Below are positions 25,158-35,299 of a stretch of 64,000 nucleotides of DNA, piece by piece. The notes below the pieces were generated by a model. The model was not told the origin of the DNA and searched no databases. It was given only the letters and a program-made list of their open reading frames with translations. Numbering within the stretch: position 1 is the first letter of the stretch; each line of letters starts with the position of its first letter. The DNA is from Alkalicoccus urumqiensis (GTDB lineage Bacteria; Bacillota; Bacilli; Bacillales; Salisediminibacteriaceae): contig NZ_PVNS01000002.1 of NCBI RefSeq assembly GCF_002993335.1, positions 124,001-188,000 of the forward strand, in the 5' to 3' direction. A program made the translations under genes and the position numbers.

Positions 25158-26151
25158 GGTAATGAGTGGAGAAAAGCTGAGCATAGAAGAGGCAAGACAG
25201 ATTGTCGATAAAATGATGAGCGGTAACATGACGAATGAGCAGACAGCTGCTGTTCTCTCCGTTCTCGCATACCGCGGGGAGACACCGGAGGAAATAAGCG
25301 GCTTTGCAGCAGGCATGACAGAAAAAGCAGCATCGGTACATGTTCCGCAGCCGGTGCTTGATACATGCGGCACCGGCGGAGACGGTACGGGCACGTTCAA
25401 TGTTTCCACAGCTTCCGCACTGCTTCTAAGTGCCGGAGGCGTACCGGTAGCGAAGCATGGAAACAGGAGTGTTTCATCAAAATCAGGAAGTGCGGACGTT
25501 CTGGAAGTACTCGGCATTCCCGTGCAGCACCGGGAAAAAGAAGCGGCTAAAATGCTGGAAACACATTCCCTCTCTTTTTTCTTCGCACCGCTTTACCATG
25601 AAGCGATGAAATATGTAGGGCCGGTTCGTAAAGCGCTCGGAATCCGGACGATCTTCAATGTGCTTGGACCGCTTACGAATCCTGCAGGTGCGAGCAGAAG
25701 AGTTATCGGCGTTTACAGCGTGGAGATGGCGAGAAAGATGGCGGAAGCAGCAAAGCATCTGCCGATTGAGCGCGCGCTGTTCGTTTCAGGCAGCGACGGC
25801 ATGGATGAAATTACGATCCAGGGGCCGTCCACAATCATTGAATTGAAAGATGGAAAGCTTCATGAATATACGATGACACCGGAGGATGCTGGTCTGTCAT
25901 CGATGACGGATTTGAGCGGAGCTGTTTCCGCGGACGCAGAAGAAAGTGCTGCTGTTATCAAATCTGTATTTGAGCAGAAAGGGTCTGATTCTGCCCGGGG
26001 GCTGCTGCTGCTGAATGCGGGCGCCGGTCTCTATGTCATGGGACGGGCTGACTCGATCCGTGAAGGCGTAAAGCAGGCGGAGGCTCTTCTCGGAACCCCG
26101 GTTCTTCAACATCTGGAACGACTGCAGCAGGAGGAGGAAATCGTAACATGA
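25144..26151 (+). CDS. trpD: Anthranilate phosphoribosyltransferase
   Basis: Second enzyme of tryptophan synthesis. The 335-residue protein has the PRPP-binding DTCGTGGDGTGTFNVSTAS near residue 76, KHGNRSVSSKSGSADVLE near residue 104, and GPLTNPAGASRRVIGVYS. ATG 25144 overlaps trpE by 14 bases, with GGAGG upstream, so the two are translationally coupled. Confidence 0.97.
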   Translation: MTLTKVMSGEKLSIEEARQIVDKMMSGNMTNEQTAAVLSVLAYRGETPEEISGFAAGMTEKAASVHVPQPVLDTCGTGGDGTGTFNVSTASALLLSAGGVPVAKHGNRSVSSKSGSADVLEVLGIPVQHREKEAAKMLETHSLSFFFAPLYHEAMKYVGPVRKALGIRTIFNVLGPLTNPAGASRRVIGVYSVEMARKMAEAAKHLPIERALFVSGSDGMDEITIQGPSTIIELKDGKLHEYTMTPEDAGLSSMTDLSGAVSADAEESAAVIKSVFEQKGSDSARGLLLLNAGAGLYVMGRADSIREGVKQAEALLGTPVLQHLERLQQEEEIVT

Positions 26152-26921
26152 GTACAATCCTGGATAAAATTACGGACCGGAAAAAAGAGGAGATTGCTTC
26201 TCTAATTGTTCCGGAAACACACCTTATCGAAGGCACAAAGCGGTCACTCGCTGAATCGCTCCGCGCCTCCAGTTACCCATTGGGGCTGATTGCTGAAGTG
26301 AAAAAAGCGTCTCCGTCCAAAGGAGTCATTCTGGAGGATTTTCATCCGACAGCTATTGCTGAAGAATATGAAAAACTGCAGGTGAGCGGAATTTCCGTAT
26401 TAACGGATCGCGACTTTTTCCAGGGAGCACCGGAATATTTAACGTCGATCCGCCGTTCAGTGAAAACACCGATACTGCGGAAGGACTTTATTATAGACCC
26501 TGTGCAGGTCCTCGAAGCAGACCGTATCGGAGCAGATGCCATTCTGCTCATTGCTGCCATTCTCGATCCGGAGCAGCTGAAAGAACTTTATCTTCAGGCG
26601 GAAGAGCTTGGCATGGAGGCGCTGGTGGAAGTACACAGCGAAGAAGAGCTGGAACAGGTACTCCGCGTCCTGACCCCTGGTCTGATCGGCGTAAATAACC
26701 GCGACCTCCGCACGTTTGAGACGGATTTAACGATCTCGAAGAGACTTGCTCCGATGATGCCTGAGTCTTCATTATTTGTAAGCGAAAGCGGTGTTCATAC
26801 CAAAGCAGATGCCGATTACCTGAAGAATCACGGAGCCCGTGGGCTTCTGATTGGAGAAGGCTTTATGAAAAGCAGTGACCGCAGACAGTTTCTTGAAAGT
26901 CTGTTCGGTGATGAATCATGA
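26148..26921 (+). CDS. trpC: Indole-3-glycerol phosphate synthase
   Basis: Closes the indole ring. The 257-residue TIM barrel has the catalytic-lysine segment [10 protein letters not shown] near residue 49, [32 protein letters not shown], and [17 protein letters not shown] 26148 overlaps the trpD stop in ATGA, and its own stop overlaps the start of the trpF-trpB frame. Confidence 0.97.
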   Translation: MSTILDKITDRKKEEIASLIVPETHLIEGTKRSLAESLRASSYPLGLIAEVKKASPSKGVILEDFHPTAIAEEYEKLQVSGISVLTDRDFFQGAPEYLTSIRRSVKTPILRKDFIIDPVQVLEADRIGADAILLIAAILDPEQLKELYLQAEELGMEALVEVHSEEELEQVLRVLTPGLIGVNNRDLRTFETDLTISKRLAPMMPESSLFVSESGVHTKADADYLKNHGARGLLIGEGFMKSSDRRQFLESLFGDES

Positions 26922-28744
26922 CGCTCTTAAAATTCTGCGGAACGCGCAGTGAATCGGATCTTTTAACTGCACTCTCGGCCTCCTCTGATTATATCGGCTT
27001 TATTTTTGCGCCCGGTAAGCGGCGTGTGCACCCACAGGACGTAAAAAGGTGGATAAAAAGCCACGGGAAGCAGAACCGGAAAACGGCAGGGGTGTTTGTT
27101 AATGAAGACAATGTAACGATGGCACGGATTGCAGACATTGCCGGACTTGATATCATTCAGCTTCACGGAAATGAATCGGTGAAAAAAGCAGCAAAGCTGA
27201 AGGCGCTCACGCGCGCGGAAGTATGGAAGACGATCCATCACGGAAGCAGTTCGCTGAAAACGATGAAGGCGTTCAAAGGGACAGCAGACGGCTTTGTTAT
27301 CGACACCAAAACAGAAGCTGCATGGGGAGGAACCGGCGTTTCGTTTGACTGGGAGGCTGTTCCCTCCTATCGGCGCGAAGCAGCTGCGCAGCAGGTCCCC
27401 TGCCTGATCGCAGGCGGAGTCACCTCCGAAAATGTTCAGAAACTGTTGAAATATCAGCCGGATGGGATCGATGTTTCCTCCGGCATAGAGACGGATAACA
27501 GGAATGACGAAAGGAAGGTCAAATCCATGGCAGAGCAGGTTAAACAGCATTATCAGGCTCCCGACCACCTCGGCAGATACGGTGATTTCGGCGGTAAGTA
27601 TGTACCGGAAACGTTAATGTATGCACTGGAAGAGCTGGAAACAGCATACCGGGAAGCGCAGGATGATCCAGCATTTCATGAAGAGCTTCAGAAAGAAATG
27701 AAAGAATACGCCGGCCGGGAAACAGCACTTACGTATGCGGAGCGCCTCACAGAACACTACGGCGGAGCACAGATTTATCTGAAGCGGGAGGATCTGAACC
27801 ATACCGGAGCGCATAAGATTAACAATGCTTTAGGTCAGGCCCTGCTCGCTAAACGAATGGGTAAAACCCAGATTATTGCAGAAACCGGCGCCGGCCAGCA
27901 CGGAGTTGCTTCAGCAACAGTCGCTGCCCGTTTCGGCCTCAGCTGCAAAGTATTTATGGGTGCGGAGGATATCCGCCGTCAGGAATTAAACGTTTTCCGG
28001 ATGCGCCTTCTTGGTGCTGAAGTTATCGAGGTACATTCCGGAGGGAAAACGCTGAAAGATGCCACAAATGAAGCGATCCGCCACTGGGTTGCGAACGTCA
28101 ATGATACGTTTTATCTCATTGGAAGTGTAGTCGGTCCGCATCCTTATCCAATGATGGTCCGGGATTTTCAAAGTGTGATTGGAGAAGAAACGAAACGTCA
28201 GGTCGAAGAGCGCACCGGTCGTCTGCCGGATCATATCGTTGCCTGCGTCGGCGGCGGAAGTAATGCGATGGGAATTTTCTACCCGTTTCTAAATGACACA
28301 TCCGTGAAACTGACCGGGATCGAAGCTGCCGGAAAGGGAGTAAACAGTCCCGAGCATGCGGCAACGCTTTCCAAAGGAAGAAAAGGAGTTCTGCACGGAT
28401 CCCTTTCCTACCTGCTTCAGGACGAGCACGGAAATATCACAGAACCATATTCTATCTCTGCAGGACTGGACTATCCGGGTATTGGACCAGAGCATGCCCA
28501 CCTAAGAGATATTGAGCGGGTCAACTATGAACCGGCGACAGATGACGAAGCCATGGAGGCTCTGACAAAGCTGTGTAAACTCGAGGGTATTCTTCCTGCG
28601 ATAGAAACCGCGCATGCGCTGGCGTTTGTAGACAGAGAAGCCGGGAACATGGATAAAGATGATATCCTCGTCGTCTGCCTGTCCGGCCGTGGAGACAAAG
28701 ACGTGCAGACGATCCAGCAGGCATTGGAGGGAAATGAAGCATGA
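26918..28744 (+). CDS. trpFB: Fused phosphoribosylanthranilate isomerase / tryptophan synthase beta (TrpF-TrpB)
   Basis: One open frame of 608 residues with two enzymes. Residues 1-203 are Trp[13 protein letters not shown] with the catalytic cysteine, the catalytic aspartate in GFVIDTK, and the phosphate-binding [10 protein letters not shown] and [10 protein letters not shown]. From residue 204 it is a complete TrpB, starting [10 protein letters not shown], with PLP lysine in [13 protein letters not shown] and the phosphate cup GGGSNAMG. TrpF loses only its last few residues and its stop codon; no linker is added. A ribosome site, AAGGAAGG, lies at 27511-27518, 8 bases before the TrpB methionine codon at 27527, so free TrpB may be made too. 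In B. subtilis these are separate genes. A sequencing indel is unlikely to give such a clean in-frame junction but cannot be excluded. Confidence 0.92.
   Translation: MTLLKFCGTRSESDLLTALSASSDYIGFIFAPGKRRVHPQDVKRWIKSHGKQNRKTAGVFVNEDNVTMARIADIAGLDIIQLHGNESVKKAAKLKALTRAEVWKTIHHGSSSLKTMKAFKGTADGFVIDTKTEAAWGGTGVSFDWEAVPSYRREAAAQQVPCLIAGGVTSENVQKLLKYQPDGIDVSSGIETDNRNDERKVKSMAEQVKQHYQAPDHLGRYGDFGGKYVPETLMYALEELETAYREAQDDPAFHEELQKEMKEYAGRETALTYAERLTEHYGGAQIYLKREDLNHTGAHKINNALGQALLAKRMGKTQIIAETGAGQHGVASATVAARFGLSCKVFMGAEDIRRQELNVFRMRLLGAEVIEVHSGGKTLKDATNEAIRHWVANVNDTFYLIGSVVGPHPYPMMVRDFQSVIGEETKRQVEERTGRLPDHIVACVGGGSNAMGIFYPFLNDTSVKLTGIEAAGKGVNSPEHAATLSKGRKGVLHGSLSYLLQDEHGNITEPYSISAGLDYPGIGPEHAHLRDIERVNYEPATDDEAMEALTKLCKLEGILPAIETAHALAFVDREAGNMDKDDILVVCLSGRGDKDVQTIQQALEGNEA
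27527..28744 (+). CDS. trpB: Tryptophan synthase beta from an internal start (alternative product)
   Basis: In-frame internal start ATG 27527 with AAGGAAGG (27511-27518) at ideal spacing. The product would be a normal 405-residue TrpB, which condenses indole with serine on PLP, partnered by TrpA from the next gene. Whether the cell makes the fusion, the free enzyme, or both cannot be told from sequence. Given as an alternative to the fused entry, not as an extra gene. Confidence 0.55.
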   Translation: MAEQVKQHYQAPDHLGRYGDFGGKYVPETLMYALEELETAYREAQDDPAFHEELQKEMKEYAGRETALTYAERLTEHYGGAQIYLKREDLNHTGAHKINNALGQALLAKRMGKTQIIAETGAGQHGVASATVAARFGLSCKVFMGAEDIRRQELNVFRMRLLGAEVIEVHSGGKTLKDATNEAIRHWVANVNDTFYLIGSVVGPHPYPMMVRDFQSVIGEETKRQVEERTGRLPDHIVACVGGGSNAMGIFYPFLNDTSVKLTGIEAAGKGVNSPEHAATLSKGRKGVLHGSLSYLLQDEHGNITEPYSISAGLDYPGIGPEHAHLRDIERVNYEPATDDEAMEALTKLCKLEGILPAIETAHALAFVDREAGNMDKDDILVVCLSGRGDKDVQTIQQALEGNEA

Positions 28745-29553
28745 ACCGCTTAGTAAAAGATGAATTCCAACAGAAGCAGAATTTATTTGTTCCGTATATG
28801 ATGAGCAGCTTTCCTTCCTTTGATGCTTCCGTGGACATTGCACTGAGACTGGAGAAAGCCGGTGTGGATGCGATTGAATGGGGCGTCCCTTTCAGTGACC
28901 CGCTTGCAGATGGACCTGTTATCCAAAATGCAGGCGACCATGCAAGAAGTCAGGGAGGAAGCCTCCGCGAAGCAGTGCGCGGAGCGAAACTGGCGAGAGA
29001 AAAAGGACTGACGGTTCCGCTTGTGCTGTTTACGTACGTGAACCCCGTTCTCTCTGTCGGCTGGAAAGAGACGCTCGATCTGATGAAAGATGCGGATATG
29101 GACGCCATTCTCATTCCGGACCTTCCCCACGAAGAAAGCGAAGAGCTCCGTAATTTCTGCCGGGAATACGGCATTTCTCTTATCGCTCTGGTTGCGCCGA
29201 GTTCACGAAGCAGAATGGAAGCGATCAGCCGCCTCGGCGATGGTTTTATTTATTATGTCACGTCGCTTGGAGTCACCGGTACGAGAGACACGTTTGCTGA
29301 AGGAATTGAAGAGTCGGTAAATGCGCTGAAAAAACATGCTGACGTTCCGGTACTCGCCGGTTTCGGTATTTCAAAGCCGGAGCACGTAGCGGAGTTCCAA
29401 AAATATGCAGACGGCGTCATTGTCGGAAGTGCACTGGTGAAATTCATCGGTGACCGGAAAGAGGCGCTTGTATCCGGAAATCCGGATGATGCGCTGAACG
29501 AAATTCAGTCATTTGTGGAAGCGCTGATGGCAAAGGATGGTGTTGAATCGTGA
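28741..29553 (+). CDS. trpA: Tryptophan synthase alpha chain
   Basis: Cleaves indole-3-glycerol phosphate to indole, which passes to TrpB. The 270-residue protein has the catalytic glutamate and aspartate in [19 protein letters not shown] near residues 43-61 and the phosphate-binding [10 protein letters not shown] near the end. ATG 28741 overlaps the trpB stop by four bases; its stop overlaps the GTG start of hisC. Confidence 0.96.
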   Translation: MNRLVKDEFQQKQNLFVPYMMSSFPSFDASVDIALRLEKAGVDAIEWGVPFSDPLADGPVIQNAGDHARSQGGSLREAVRGAKLAREKGLTVPLVLFTYVNPVLSVGWKETLDLMKDADMDAILIPDLPHEESEELRNFCREYGISLIALVAPSSRSRMEAISRLGDGFIYYVTSLGVTGTRDTFAEGIEESVNALKKHADVPVLAGFGISKPEHVAEFQKYADGVIVGSALVKFIGDRKEALVSGNPDDALNEIQSFVEALMAKDGVES

Positions 29554-30650
29554 AAGTAAAAGAATCCATGATCGGGCTGGTCCCTTACCAGCCCGGCAGG
29601 TCTATGGAGGAAGTGAAGCAGGAGCTCGGCCTGGACCAGGTCGTGAAACTGGCCTCCAATGAAAATCCATACGGTGCATCACCGAAGGCCATTTCAGCGG
29701 TTTCCGATGCGGTTCAGGGGATCGCTGTGTATCCGGACGGATACGCAAAAAAAATCCGGGAAAAAACGGCTGAAAAACTTCATGTCAGTGAAAAACAGCT
29801 TCTTTTCGGCAATGGATCGGATGAAGTCATTCTTATTCTCTGCCGGGCAATGCTGAATCCCGGCGAGAATATTGTCACAGCCCACCCAACGTTCCCACAG
29901 TATAAACACAATGCAGTGATCGAAGGAGCCGACACGGTCGAAGTTCCGCTGAAAAACGGTGTCCACGACCTGGATGCAATGCTTCAGGCAATTACAGAAA
30001 AGACGAAAATTGTCTTCGTCTGCAACCCAAATAATCCGTCCGGAACGTATGTGAATGAAGCAGCATTTCTTGATTTTCTGAACAAGGTACCGGAAGATGT
30101 TCTCGTTGTCAGTGATGAAGCCTATTACGAATATGTCACCGCAGCGGATTATCCGGATACCATTCCGTTATTGAAGGATCATCCGAACCTGCTCATTCTG
30201 CGGACATTTTCAAAAGCGTACGGACTTGCAAGCCTTCGTGTCGGATTCGGTGTCGGAAGTGAAGCACTGATACAGGCCGTGGAGCCCGGCCGTGAGCCGT
30301 TTAATACCAACAGTGCCGCACAGGCAGCAGCAGAAGCAGCGCTGGACGACACGACATTTCTTCAGGAATGCACCGAAAAAAATGCAGAGGAAATGAGAAA
30401 GTTCACGGACTTCCTGGACCGTCACGGGTTTTCCTACTATCCTTCAGAAGCGAATTTTCTGCTGCTGAGTGTGCACCGTCCGGGCGGGGAAGTGTTCGAC
30501 CGGCTGCTGCGGGCCGGCTATATTGTTCGAAATGGTGAAGCACTCGGTTTTCCGGAGCACGTGCGTATTACACTTGGAACCCGGGAGCAGAATCAGGGAA
30601 TCAGAAACGAAATCCGCCGCTGGCTGGAGTTGGATGAGCCTGATGAGTAA
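29550..30650 (+). CDS. hisC: Histidinol-phosphate / aromatic aminotransferase
   Basis: PLP aminotransferase of 366 residues. In B. subtilis the gene at this place (hisC, in the trp-aro supraoperon) serves histidine synthesis and also transamination to phenylalanine and tyrosine; the same dual role is likely here. Motifs are ASNENPYGASPKA, NPNNPSGTYV, VSDEAYYEY and the PLP lysine in TFSKAYGLASLRVG. The start is GTG 29550, overlapping the trpA stop in GTGA. Confidence 0.94.
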   Translation: MKVKESMIGLVPYQPGRSMEEVKQELGLDQVVKLASNENPYGASPKAISAVSDAVQGIAVYPDGYAKKIREKTAEKLHVSEKQLLFGNGSDEVILILCRAMLNPGENIVTAHPTFPQYKHNAVIEGADTVEVPLKNGVHDLDAMLQAITEKTKIVFVCNPNNPSGTYVNEAAFLDFLNKVPEDVLVVSDEAYYEYVTAADYPDTIPLLKDHPNLLILRTFSKAYGLASLRVGFGVGSEALIQAVEPGREPFNTNSAAQAAAEAALDDTTFLQECTEKNAEEMRKFTDFLDRHGFSYYPSEANFLLLSVHRPGGEVFDRLLRAGYIVRNGEALGFPEHVRITLGTREQNQGIRNEIRRWLELDEPDE

Positions 30651-31746
30651 ACAGGTATTAATTGCCGGACTCGGACTGATCGGAGGCTCACTGGCTCTTG
30701 CAGTGAAGAAAAGCTACCCGGATACGGTTATCGCGGGATTTGATCTGGATACCAATGCGGTGCGCATGGCGATGAGCCTCCGCGTGATTGACCGGGAGGC
30801 CGTAGATTTTGCAGAGGCCGCAGAGGCTGCCGACTTTATCATTCTTGCTGCGCCGGTGGAAAGTACGATTTCACTGATCCACGAACTGCAGAATGCAGAT
30901 TTAAAAGAAGGTGCTGTCATAACGGACGTAGGCTCCACTAAGCAGACAGTAGTGGAAGCAGGAAAGCTCCTGGAGAAAAAAGGAGCTGTCTTCATCGGCG
31001 GTCATCCGATGGCCGGTTCTCACAAAACGGGAATTGAGGCGGCAAAGGAGCGTCTTTTTGAGAACGCTTTTTATGTCCTGACTCCGTCGGAAGACGCCGA
31101 TACACGGTCTATCATTCAGCTTCAGAATCTGCTGAAAGGGACGAAAGCGAAGTTTGTGCAGCTCGACCCGAAAACGCACGATACGTTTGCCGGGCTGATT
31201 TCCCACCTTCCGCACATTGTTGCTTCTGCTCTCGTCCATCAGGTGGAGGATGCAGGGAAAGAAAATCCATTCGTCCAGCAGCTTGCTGCAGGCGGATTTA
31301 AAGACATCACACGAATTGCTTCTGCATCTCCTGCGATGTGGAGGGATATCCTCGTTCATAATAAAGAAGTGCTTCTGCCGATGCTGTCGGAATGGCAGGA
31401 GCGGATGAGCCGTGTCCAGACATTGGTGGAAGAAGAAGACGCGGATGGTCTGCATGCGTTTTTTGACGATGCCAAACAGTCCAGAGATAAACTCCCGTCA
31501 AGGCAGAAAGGGGCTATTCTCCCTTTTTACGATCTTTACGTGGACATCCCGGACCATCCGGGTGTCATTTCGGACGTTACCGCTATTCTGGCTAAGCAGC
31601 AGATCAGTATTACAAATATCCGCATTATTGAAGCGAGAGAAGGTATTCTCGGCGTACTGCGCCTCAGCTTCCGGTCAGAAAGCGATCTGGTCCTGGCTGA
31701 AGCGCTTCTGAAAGAACATATGTATGAAACGTACGAAGCACCATAA
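30643..31746 (+). CDS. tyrA: Prephenate dehydrogenase with ACT domain
   Basis: Oxidatively decarboxylates prephenate on the way to tyrosine. It begins MSKQVLIAGLGLIGGSLAL with the NAD motif; DVGSTKQTVV, GGHPMAGSHKTG and ITRIASASPAMWRDI are family blocks, and a C-terminal ACT domain (about residues 290-365, with DIPDHPGVISDVTAIL) probably senses tyrosine. The 367-residue length fits. ATG 30634 is also possible: GGAG at 30626-30629 is too near it (4) and rather far from 30643 (13). The frame far upstream to 30469 overlaps hisC and is not used. Confidence 0.94.
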   Translation: MSKQVLIAGLGLIGGSLALAVKKSYPDTVIAGFDLDTNAVRMAMSLRVIDREAVDFAEAAEAADFIILAAPVESTISLIHELQNADLKEGAVITDVGSTKQTVVEAGKLLEKKGAVFIGGHPMAGSHKTGIEAAKERLFENAFYVLTPSEDADTRSIIQLQNLLKGTKAKFVQLDPKTHDTFAGLISHLPHIVASALVHQVEDAGKENPFVQQLAAGGFKDITRIASASPAMWRDILVHNKEVLLPMLSEWQERMSRVQTLVEEEDADGLHAFFDDAKQSRDKLPSRQKGAILPFYDLYVDIPDHPGVISDVTAILAKQQISITNIRIIEAREGILGVLRLSFRSESDLVLAEALLKEHMYETYEAP

Positions 31747-31766
31747 TCATGAAATGAGGGACAGCT

Positions 31767-33056
31767 ATGCAGAAGAATGTTCAGCCGGCTTCCGGCCCGT
31801 TTAAAGGGGAAGTGGTCGTTCCCGGAGATAAATCGATCAGCCATCGTGCTGTACTGTTTGCATCTATTGCTGAAGGGGAGTCCGTCATCCGCGGGTTTCT
31901 TAGAGGCCAGGACTGTCTTTCCACGATGCACTGCATGCGCCTTCTTGGCGTTGAAATCGAAGACAGCGGACAGGAGATCCGGGTGAAAGGGAACGGGAAG
32001 TACGGCCTTACGGAACCGCGGGAACTTCTGGATGTCGGAAACTCCGGCACGACCATCCGCCTGCTGTCCGGCATTCTTGCAGGTCAGCCGTTTTCGTCGG
32101 TGCTTGCAGGAGATCAATCGATTGCCCGCAGACCGATGCGCCGCGTAACAGGGCCGCTGAAAATGATGAACGCGCAGATCGATGGAAGAGAGTACGGAAA
32201 CTATACGCCTATCTCGATCCGCGGGGGCGGCCTCCAGGCTATTCATTATTTATCGCCTGTTGCAAGTGCCCAGGTGAAATCAGCCATCCTTCTTGCCGGT
32301 CTTTACGCAGAGGGAAAAACGACGGTGTCCGAACCATTTAAATCCCGTGACCACACGGAGCGGATGCTTGAGACTTTCGGCGTCTCTGTTGAAAATGGTC
32401 CCGATTATGCGGTGGTGGAAGGCGGGTCTACATTAAAAGGAACGAATGTCGACGTCCCAGGCGACATTTCTTCTGCTGCTTTTATGTTTACTGCAGCAGC
32501 AATCATCAAAGATAGTGACATCCTCGTTAAAAACGTTGGAATTAACCCGACGCGCGCCGGCATATTGGATGTGATGACGCGAATGGGAGTCAACTGGACA
32601 ATGGAAAGGGAATATCATCTCGGCGGAGAGCCGGTGGCAGATATCCGGGTGCGGTATGCGCCGCTCAAAGGCTGTACGATTGATGGTGCGGATATTCCCC
32701 GTCTGATCGACGAGATTCCGGCAATTGCCCTTCTCGCTACCCAGGCAGAAGGAACAACGATTATTAAAGATGCTCAGGAGCTGAAGGTGAAAGAAACGAA
32801 CCGTATTGATACGGTGGTCAATCAGCTGAATGCCCTTGGTGCCGACTGCAGAGCCACCGAGGATGGCATGATTATCGAGGGGCCGGTAACATTGACCGGC
32901 GGCCGGGCTGACAGTTTTCATGATCACCGGATCGGAATGACGATGGCGCTGGCAGCCGCAGCTTCGACGGCGCCGGTGCTCGTAAACGGCACAGAAGCAA
33001 TTGATGTTTCCTATCCAGGATTTTTTGACGATTTAACGTCGCTTGAGCCTTCGTAA
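31767..33056 (+). CDS. aroA: 3-phosphoshikimate 1-carboxyvinyltransferase (EPSP synthase)
   Basis: Joins PEP to shikimate 3-phosphate (aroE in B. subtilis naming). The 429-residue protein has [18 protein letters not shown] near residue 20, [16 protein letters not shown] near residue 90, [12 protein letters not shown], and the C-terminal [13 protein letters not shown]. It ends the long aro-trp-hisC-tyrA series and is followed by an imperfect terminator. Confidence 0.96.
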   Translation: MQKNVQPASGPFKGEVVVPGDKSISHRAVLFASIAEGESVIRGFLRGQDCLSTMHCMRLLGVEIEDSGQEIRVKGNGKYGLTEPRELLDVGNSGTTIRLLSGILAGQPFSSVLAGDQSIARRPMRRVTGPLKMMNAQIDGREYGNYTPISIRGGGLQAIHYLSPVASAQVKSAILLAGLYAEGKTTVSEPFKSRDHTERMLETFGVSVENGPDYAVVEGGSTLKGTNVDVPGDISSAAFMFTAAAIIKDSDILVKNVGINPTRAGILDVMTRMGVNWTMEREYHLGGEPVADIRVRYAPLKGCTIDGADIPRLIDEIPAIALLATQAEGTTIIKDAQELKVKETNRIDTVVNQLNALGADCRATEDGMIIEGPVTLTGGRADSFHDHRIGMTMALAAAASTAPVLVNGTEAIDVSYPGFFDDLTSLEPS

Positions 33057-33064
33057 TGGGAGAT

Positions 33065-33104
33065 GCGCAGCAGCCGGAAAGATAATCCGGAGCTGCGCTT
33101 TCTT
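33065..33104 (+). terminator. Imperfect terminator after aroA
   Basis: GCGCAGC (33065-33071) pairs with GCTGCGC (33092-33098), with an inner CCGG/CCGG stem and small internal loop, then TTTCTTC. Confidence 0.6.
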
Positions 33105-33138
33105 CATTTGGTCGCTTGCTGCATTGGAAACGGCCTGC

Positions 33139-33167
33139 TTGACGTATGAAAAACGACGTGTTGTAAT
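33139..33167 (+). promoter_or_regulatory. Promoter for ypiA
   Basis: TTGACG (33139-33144), 17-nt spacer, TGTAAT (33162-33167), ending 39 bases before the ypiA start. Confidence 0.55.
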
Positions 33168-33205
33168 CAACGACGGTACAGAGAACCAAGGAAAGGCGGA
33201 TAATA

Positions 33206-34465
33206 ATGAATGAAAAACTTCAGGAAGCGATAAAGAAAATTGAAAACGGCTATCACGAGGAAGGTCTTGAACTGACCGAAGAAGTGATTAAAGAAGCGGA
33301 TGACGAAACGAAGCGGACGGCTGCAGAACTGTATTTTGAACTGGGCCTCGTGGATAAAGCGCTGGAGCTTGCAGAAGAGCTGATGTTCCGATATCCGGAT
33401 CATGGCGAACTGTTTGCGTTTGCATCTGAATGCTACATTGAGCTCGGAAAAGAAGAAGAAGCTCTGGATATGCTGAATGATATTTCCGAAAAAGACCCGG
33501 CGTACGTTCAGGCAAGGCTGCTCCTTGCAGACCTTTATGAGAGTCAGGGGCTGGAGGAGGTTGCCGAAACGAAACTGCTGGAGGCGTTGAAAAAACTGCC
33601 TGAAGAAGCAGTGCTTCAGCTTGGCCTCGGGGAGTTTTACCTGAACCGGGGGGATTACCAGCAGGCAGCTTCCTATTTCAAGAGAGCGATTCACCAGGGT
33701 CTTCCTGAAGGGCTGCCGATCGATCCGAATCTTCGTCTTGCGGAAGCATACAGTGCAGCCGGGCAGTTTGAGGATGCCCTGGATTACTATCGGGAAGGAT
33801 TAAAAGAGAATCCTACAGCAGATGGCTGGTTTGGTTTCGGCTACACATCTCTGCAGATGGAGGACTATCAGACAGCTGTGGATTCCTTTAACAAACTGCT
33901 TGAGCAGGACCCGGACTACACGACAGCTTATTCCGCACTTGGGAAAGCACACCTGGCGATGAAAAATTGGGATGAAGCAAGAGAAGTACTGCAGGAAGGT
34001 ATTCAGCGCGATGAATTTAACGAAGAATTATACCTGCAGATGGCGGAGCTGCTTCTCGGCCGGGGGGAGCTTGAGGAAGGACGCGACTTTTTAAAGCGGG
34101 TTATTGCACTGAACCCTTCCAACGTATCGGCCGTGCAGGAAGCACTGTATTTTTATGATGATCAGGAAGATTATGAAGAGATATTGGAGCTGCTTCGATT
34201 TCTTGACGACTACAACGAATTTGATCCTGTCTATGAACGGTTCCGCGCAAAAGCACTGTTTGAGGAAGATGATGTCAGCGGTGCCGCTCAGGCTATGGAT
34301 GCAGCTCTCAGCCAAATGAGCCACGATGAGCGTCTTCTTGAGGAAGCAGCAGAAATATACGCGGCAAACGGCCAGAGAGAAAAAGCAGCAGACGCATTAA
34401 AGCAGGTTCTGGAACTGGACCCGGAGCGTGAAGATATCCAGCGCAAGCTAGGTTACTCGGAGTAA
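33206..34465 (+). CDS. ypiA: TPR repeat protein YpiA
   Basis: A 419-residue acidic, all-helical protein built almost wholly of tetratricopeptide repeats (for example GDYQQAASYFKRAIHQGLPE and ADALKQVLELDPEREDIQ), presumably a protein-binding scaffold in the cytoplasm. No signal peptide or membrane segment. Length and position (between aroA/aroE and ypiB) match B. subtilis YpiA, of about 423 residues, with no firmly known function. It may be co-expressed with ypiB but a promoter candidate separates them. Confidence 0.88.
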   Translation: MNEKLQEAIKKIENGYHEEGLELTEEVIKEADDETKRTAAELYFELGLVDKALELAEELMFRYPDHGELFAFASECYIELGKEEEALDMLNDISEKDPAYVQARLLLADLYESQGLEEVAETKLLEALKKLPEEAVLQLGLGEFYLNRGDYQQAASYFKRAIHQGLPEGLPIDPNLRLAEAYSAAGQFEDALDYYREGLKENPTADGWFGFGYTSLQMEDYQTAVDSFNKLLEQDPDYTTAYSALGKAHLAMKNWDEAREVLQEGIQRDEFNEELYLQMAELLLGRGELEEGRDFLKRVIALNPSNVSAVQEALYFYDDQEDYEEILELLRFLDDYNEFDPVYERFRAKALFEEDDVSGAAQAMDAALSQMSHDERLLEEAAEIYAANGQREKAADALKQVLELDPEREDIQRKLGYSE

Positions 34466-34509
34466 ATGTGTCTATTTTATGAAGAAATCGAGAAAGAAAC
34501 CGCTTTTCT

Positions 34510-34538
34510 TTGCAGGACTTTCCTTCAAAAGGTAGAAT
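34510..34538 (+). promoter_or_regulatory. Promoter for ypiB
   Basis: TTGCAG (34510-34515), 17-nt spacer, TAGAAT (34533-34538), 57 bases before the ypiB ATG. Confidence 0.55.
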
Positions 34539-34594
34539 ATTAACTATACCGGATTACCTCAGGCCGGCCGGATCGTGAATGGGAGGGATAATGG

Positions 34595-35146
34595 ATGAAT
34601 AATCCAATACCAGTCATGGAGAAGCGCAGTTTTTTAAAGTGGTTTCTGGAAAAATACCAGCTCAAGCGCAGAGAGTGTGCGTGGCTTTTGAACTTCCTGA
34701 TGAGTGATGATGTGCTGATGGAGCGTGTCCATTTTGTAGAAAATGCAGAACACTGCCCAAAAGCGCTGATGATCTCTGCAGGAGATGTGGACCAGGTGCC
34801 TTTTGCTTTTCACAAACACCGTCATGTCACGATGGATGCAGAAAAATCATTTCACGACATCCGGCTGAACCGCAATGAGGATATTTATATCCAGTTGAAT
34901 TTTAAAGAGAAGCAGTCCCTTCCGGAGTATGCGGCAGTGTTGGAAGACAACCCGTATCTGCCTGAGAATGCGGTGGAGCAGTCAGTGAATGAGCTGCTTG
35001 CAGAACTAGTTCTGGATGAATCACTCCGCCGCAGTCAGATGGAGGCGCTGGAGGGTAAAATCGATACAGCTCTTCTGCAGAAAGACCGGGAGGCATTTCT
35101 GGACCTTTCCAGGCAGTATTCGGATTTAAAGGCCCTTGATTCATAG
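34595..35146 (+). CDS. ypiB: YpiB, UPF0302 family with C-terminal IDEAL-type segment
   Basis: A 183-residue cytoplasmic protein. It begins MNNPIPVMEKRSFLKWFL and has EKSFHDIRLNRNEDIYIQLN near residue 85, both highly conserved in YpiB (179 residues in B. subtilis). The last 35 residues resemble an IDEAL domain (IDTALLQKDREAFLDLSRQY). Its exact role is unclear; YpiB homologues are found throughout Bacillaceae. It has its own promoter and terminator. Confidence 0.9.
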   Translation: MNNPIPVMEKRSFLKWFLEKYQLKRRECAWLLNFLMSDDVLMERVHFVENAEHCPKALMISAGDVDQVPFAFHKHRHVTMDAEKSFHDIRLNRNEDIYIQLNFKEKQSLPEYAAVLEDNPYLPENAVEQSVNELLAELVLDESLRRSQMEALEGKIDTALLQKDREAFLDLSRQYSDLKALDS

Positions 35147-35159
35147 GGCTCTTTTTTTT
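35131..35159 (+). terminator. Terminator overlapping the end of ypiB
   Basis: GGCCCT (35131-35136) pairs with AGGGCT (35145-35150), overlapping the last codons of ypiB, then CTTTTTTTT. Confidence 0.65.
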
Positions 35160-35299
35160 GATATAGAATTGGATAAACGTTCCGGGCGCCGCGATGCAGA
35201 AAGAATTGTACATTCAGTGAGCCTCTGCCGGTGTCCGGATCTATGTAATCCGGTAAAGAAAGTTCACATTGTGCATGTATGGGACAGGAGGTGCAGCAG

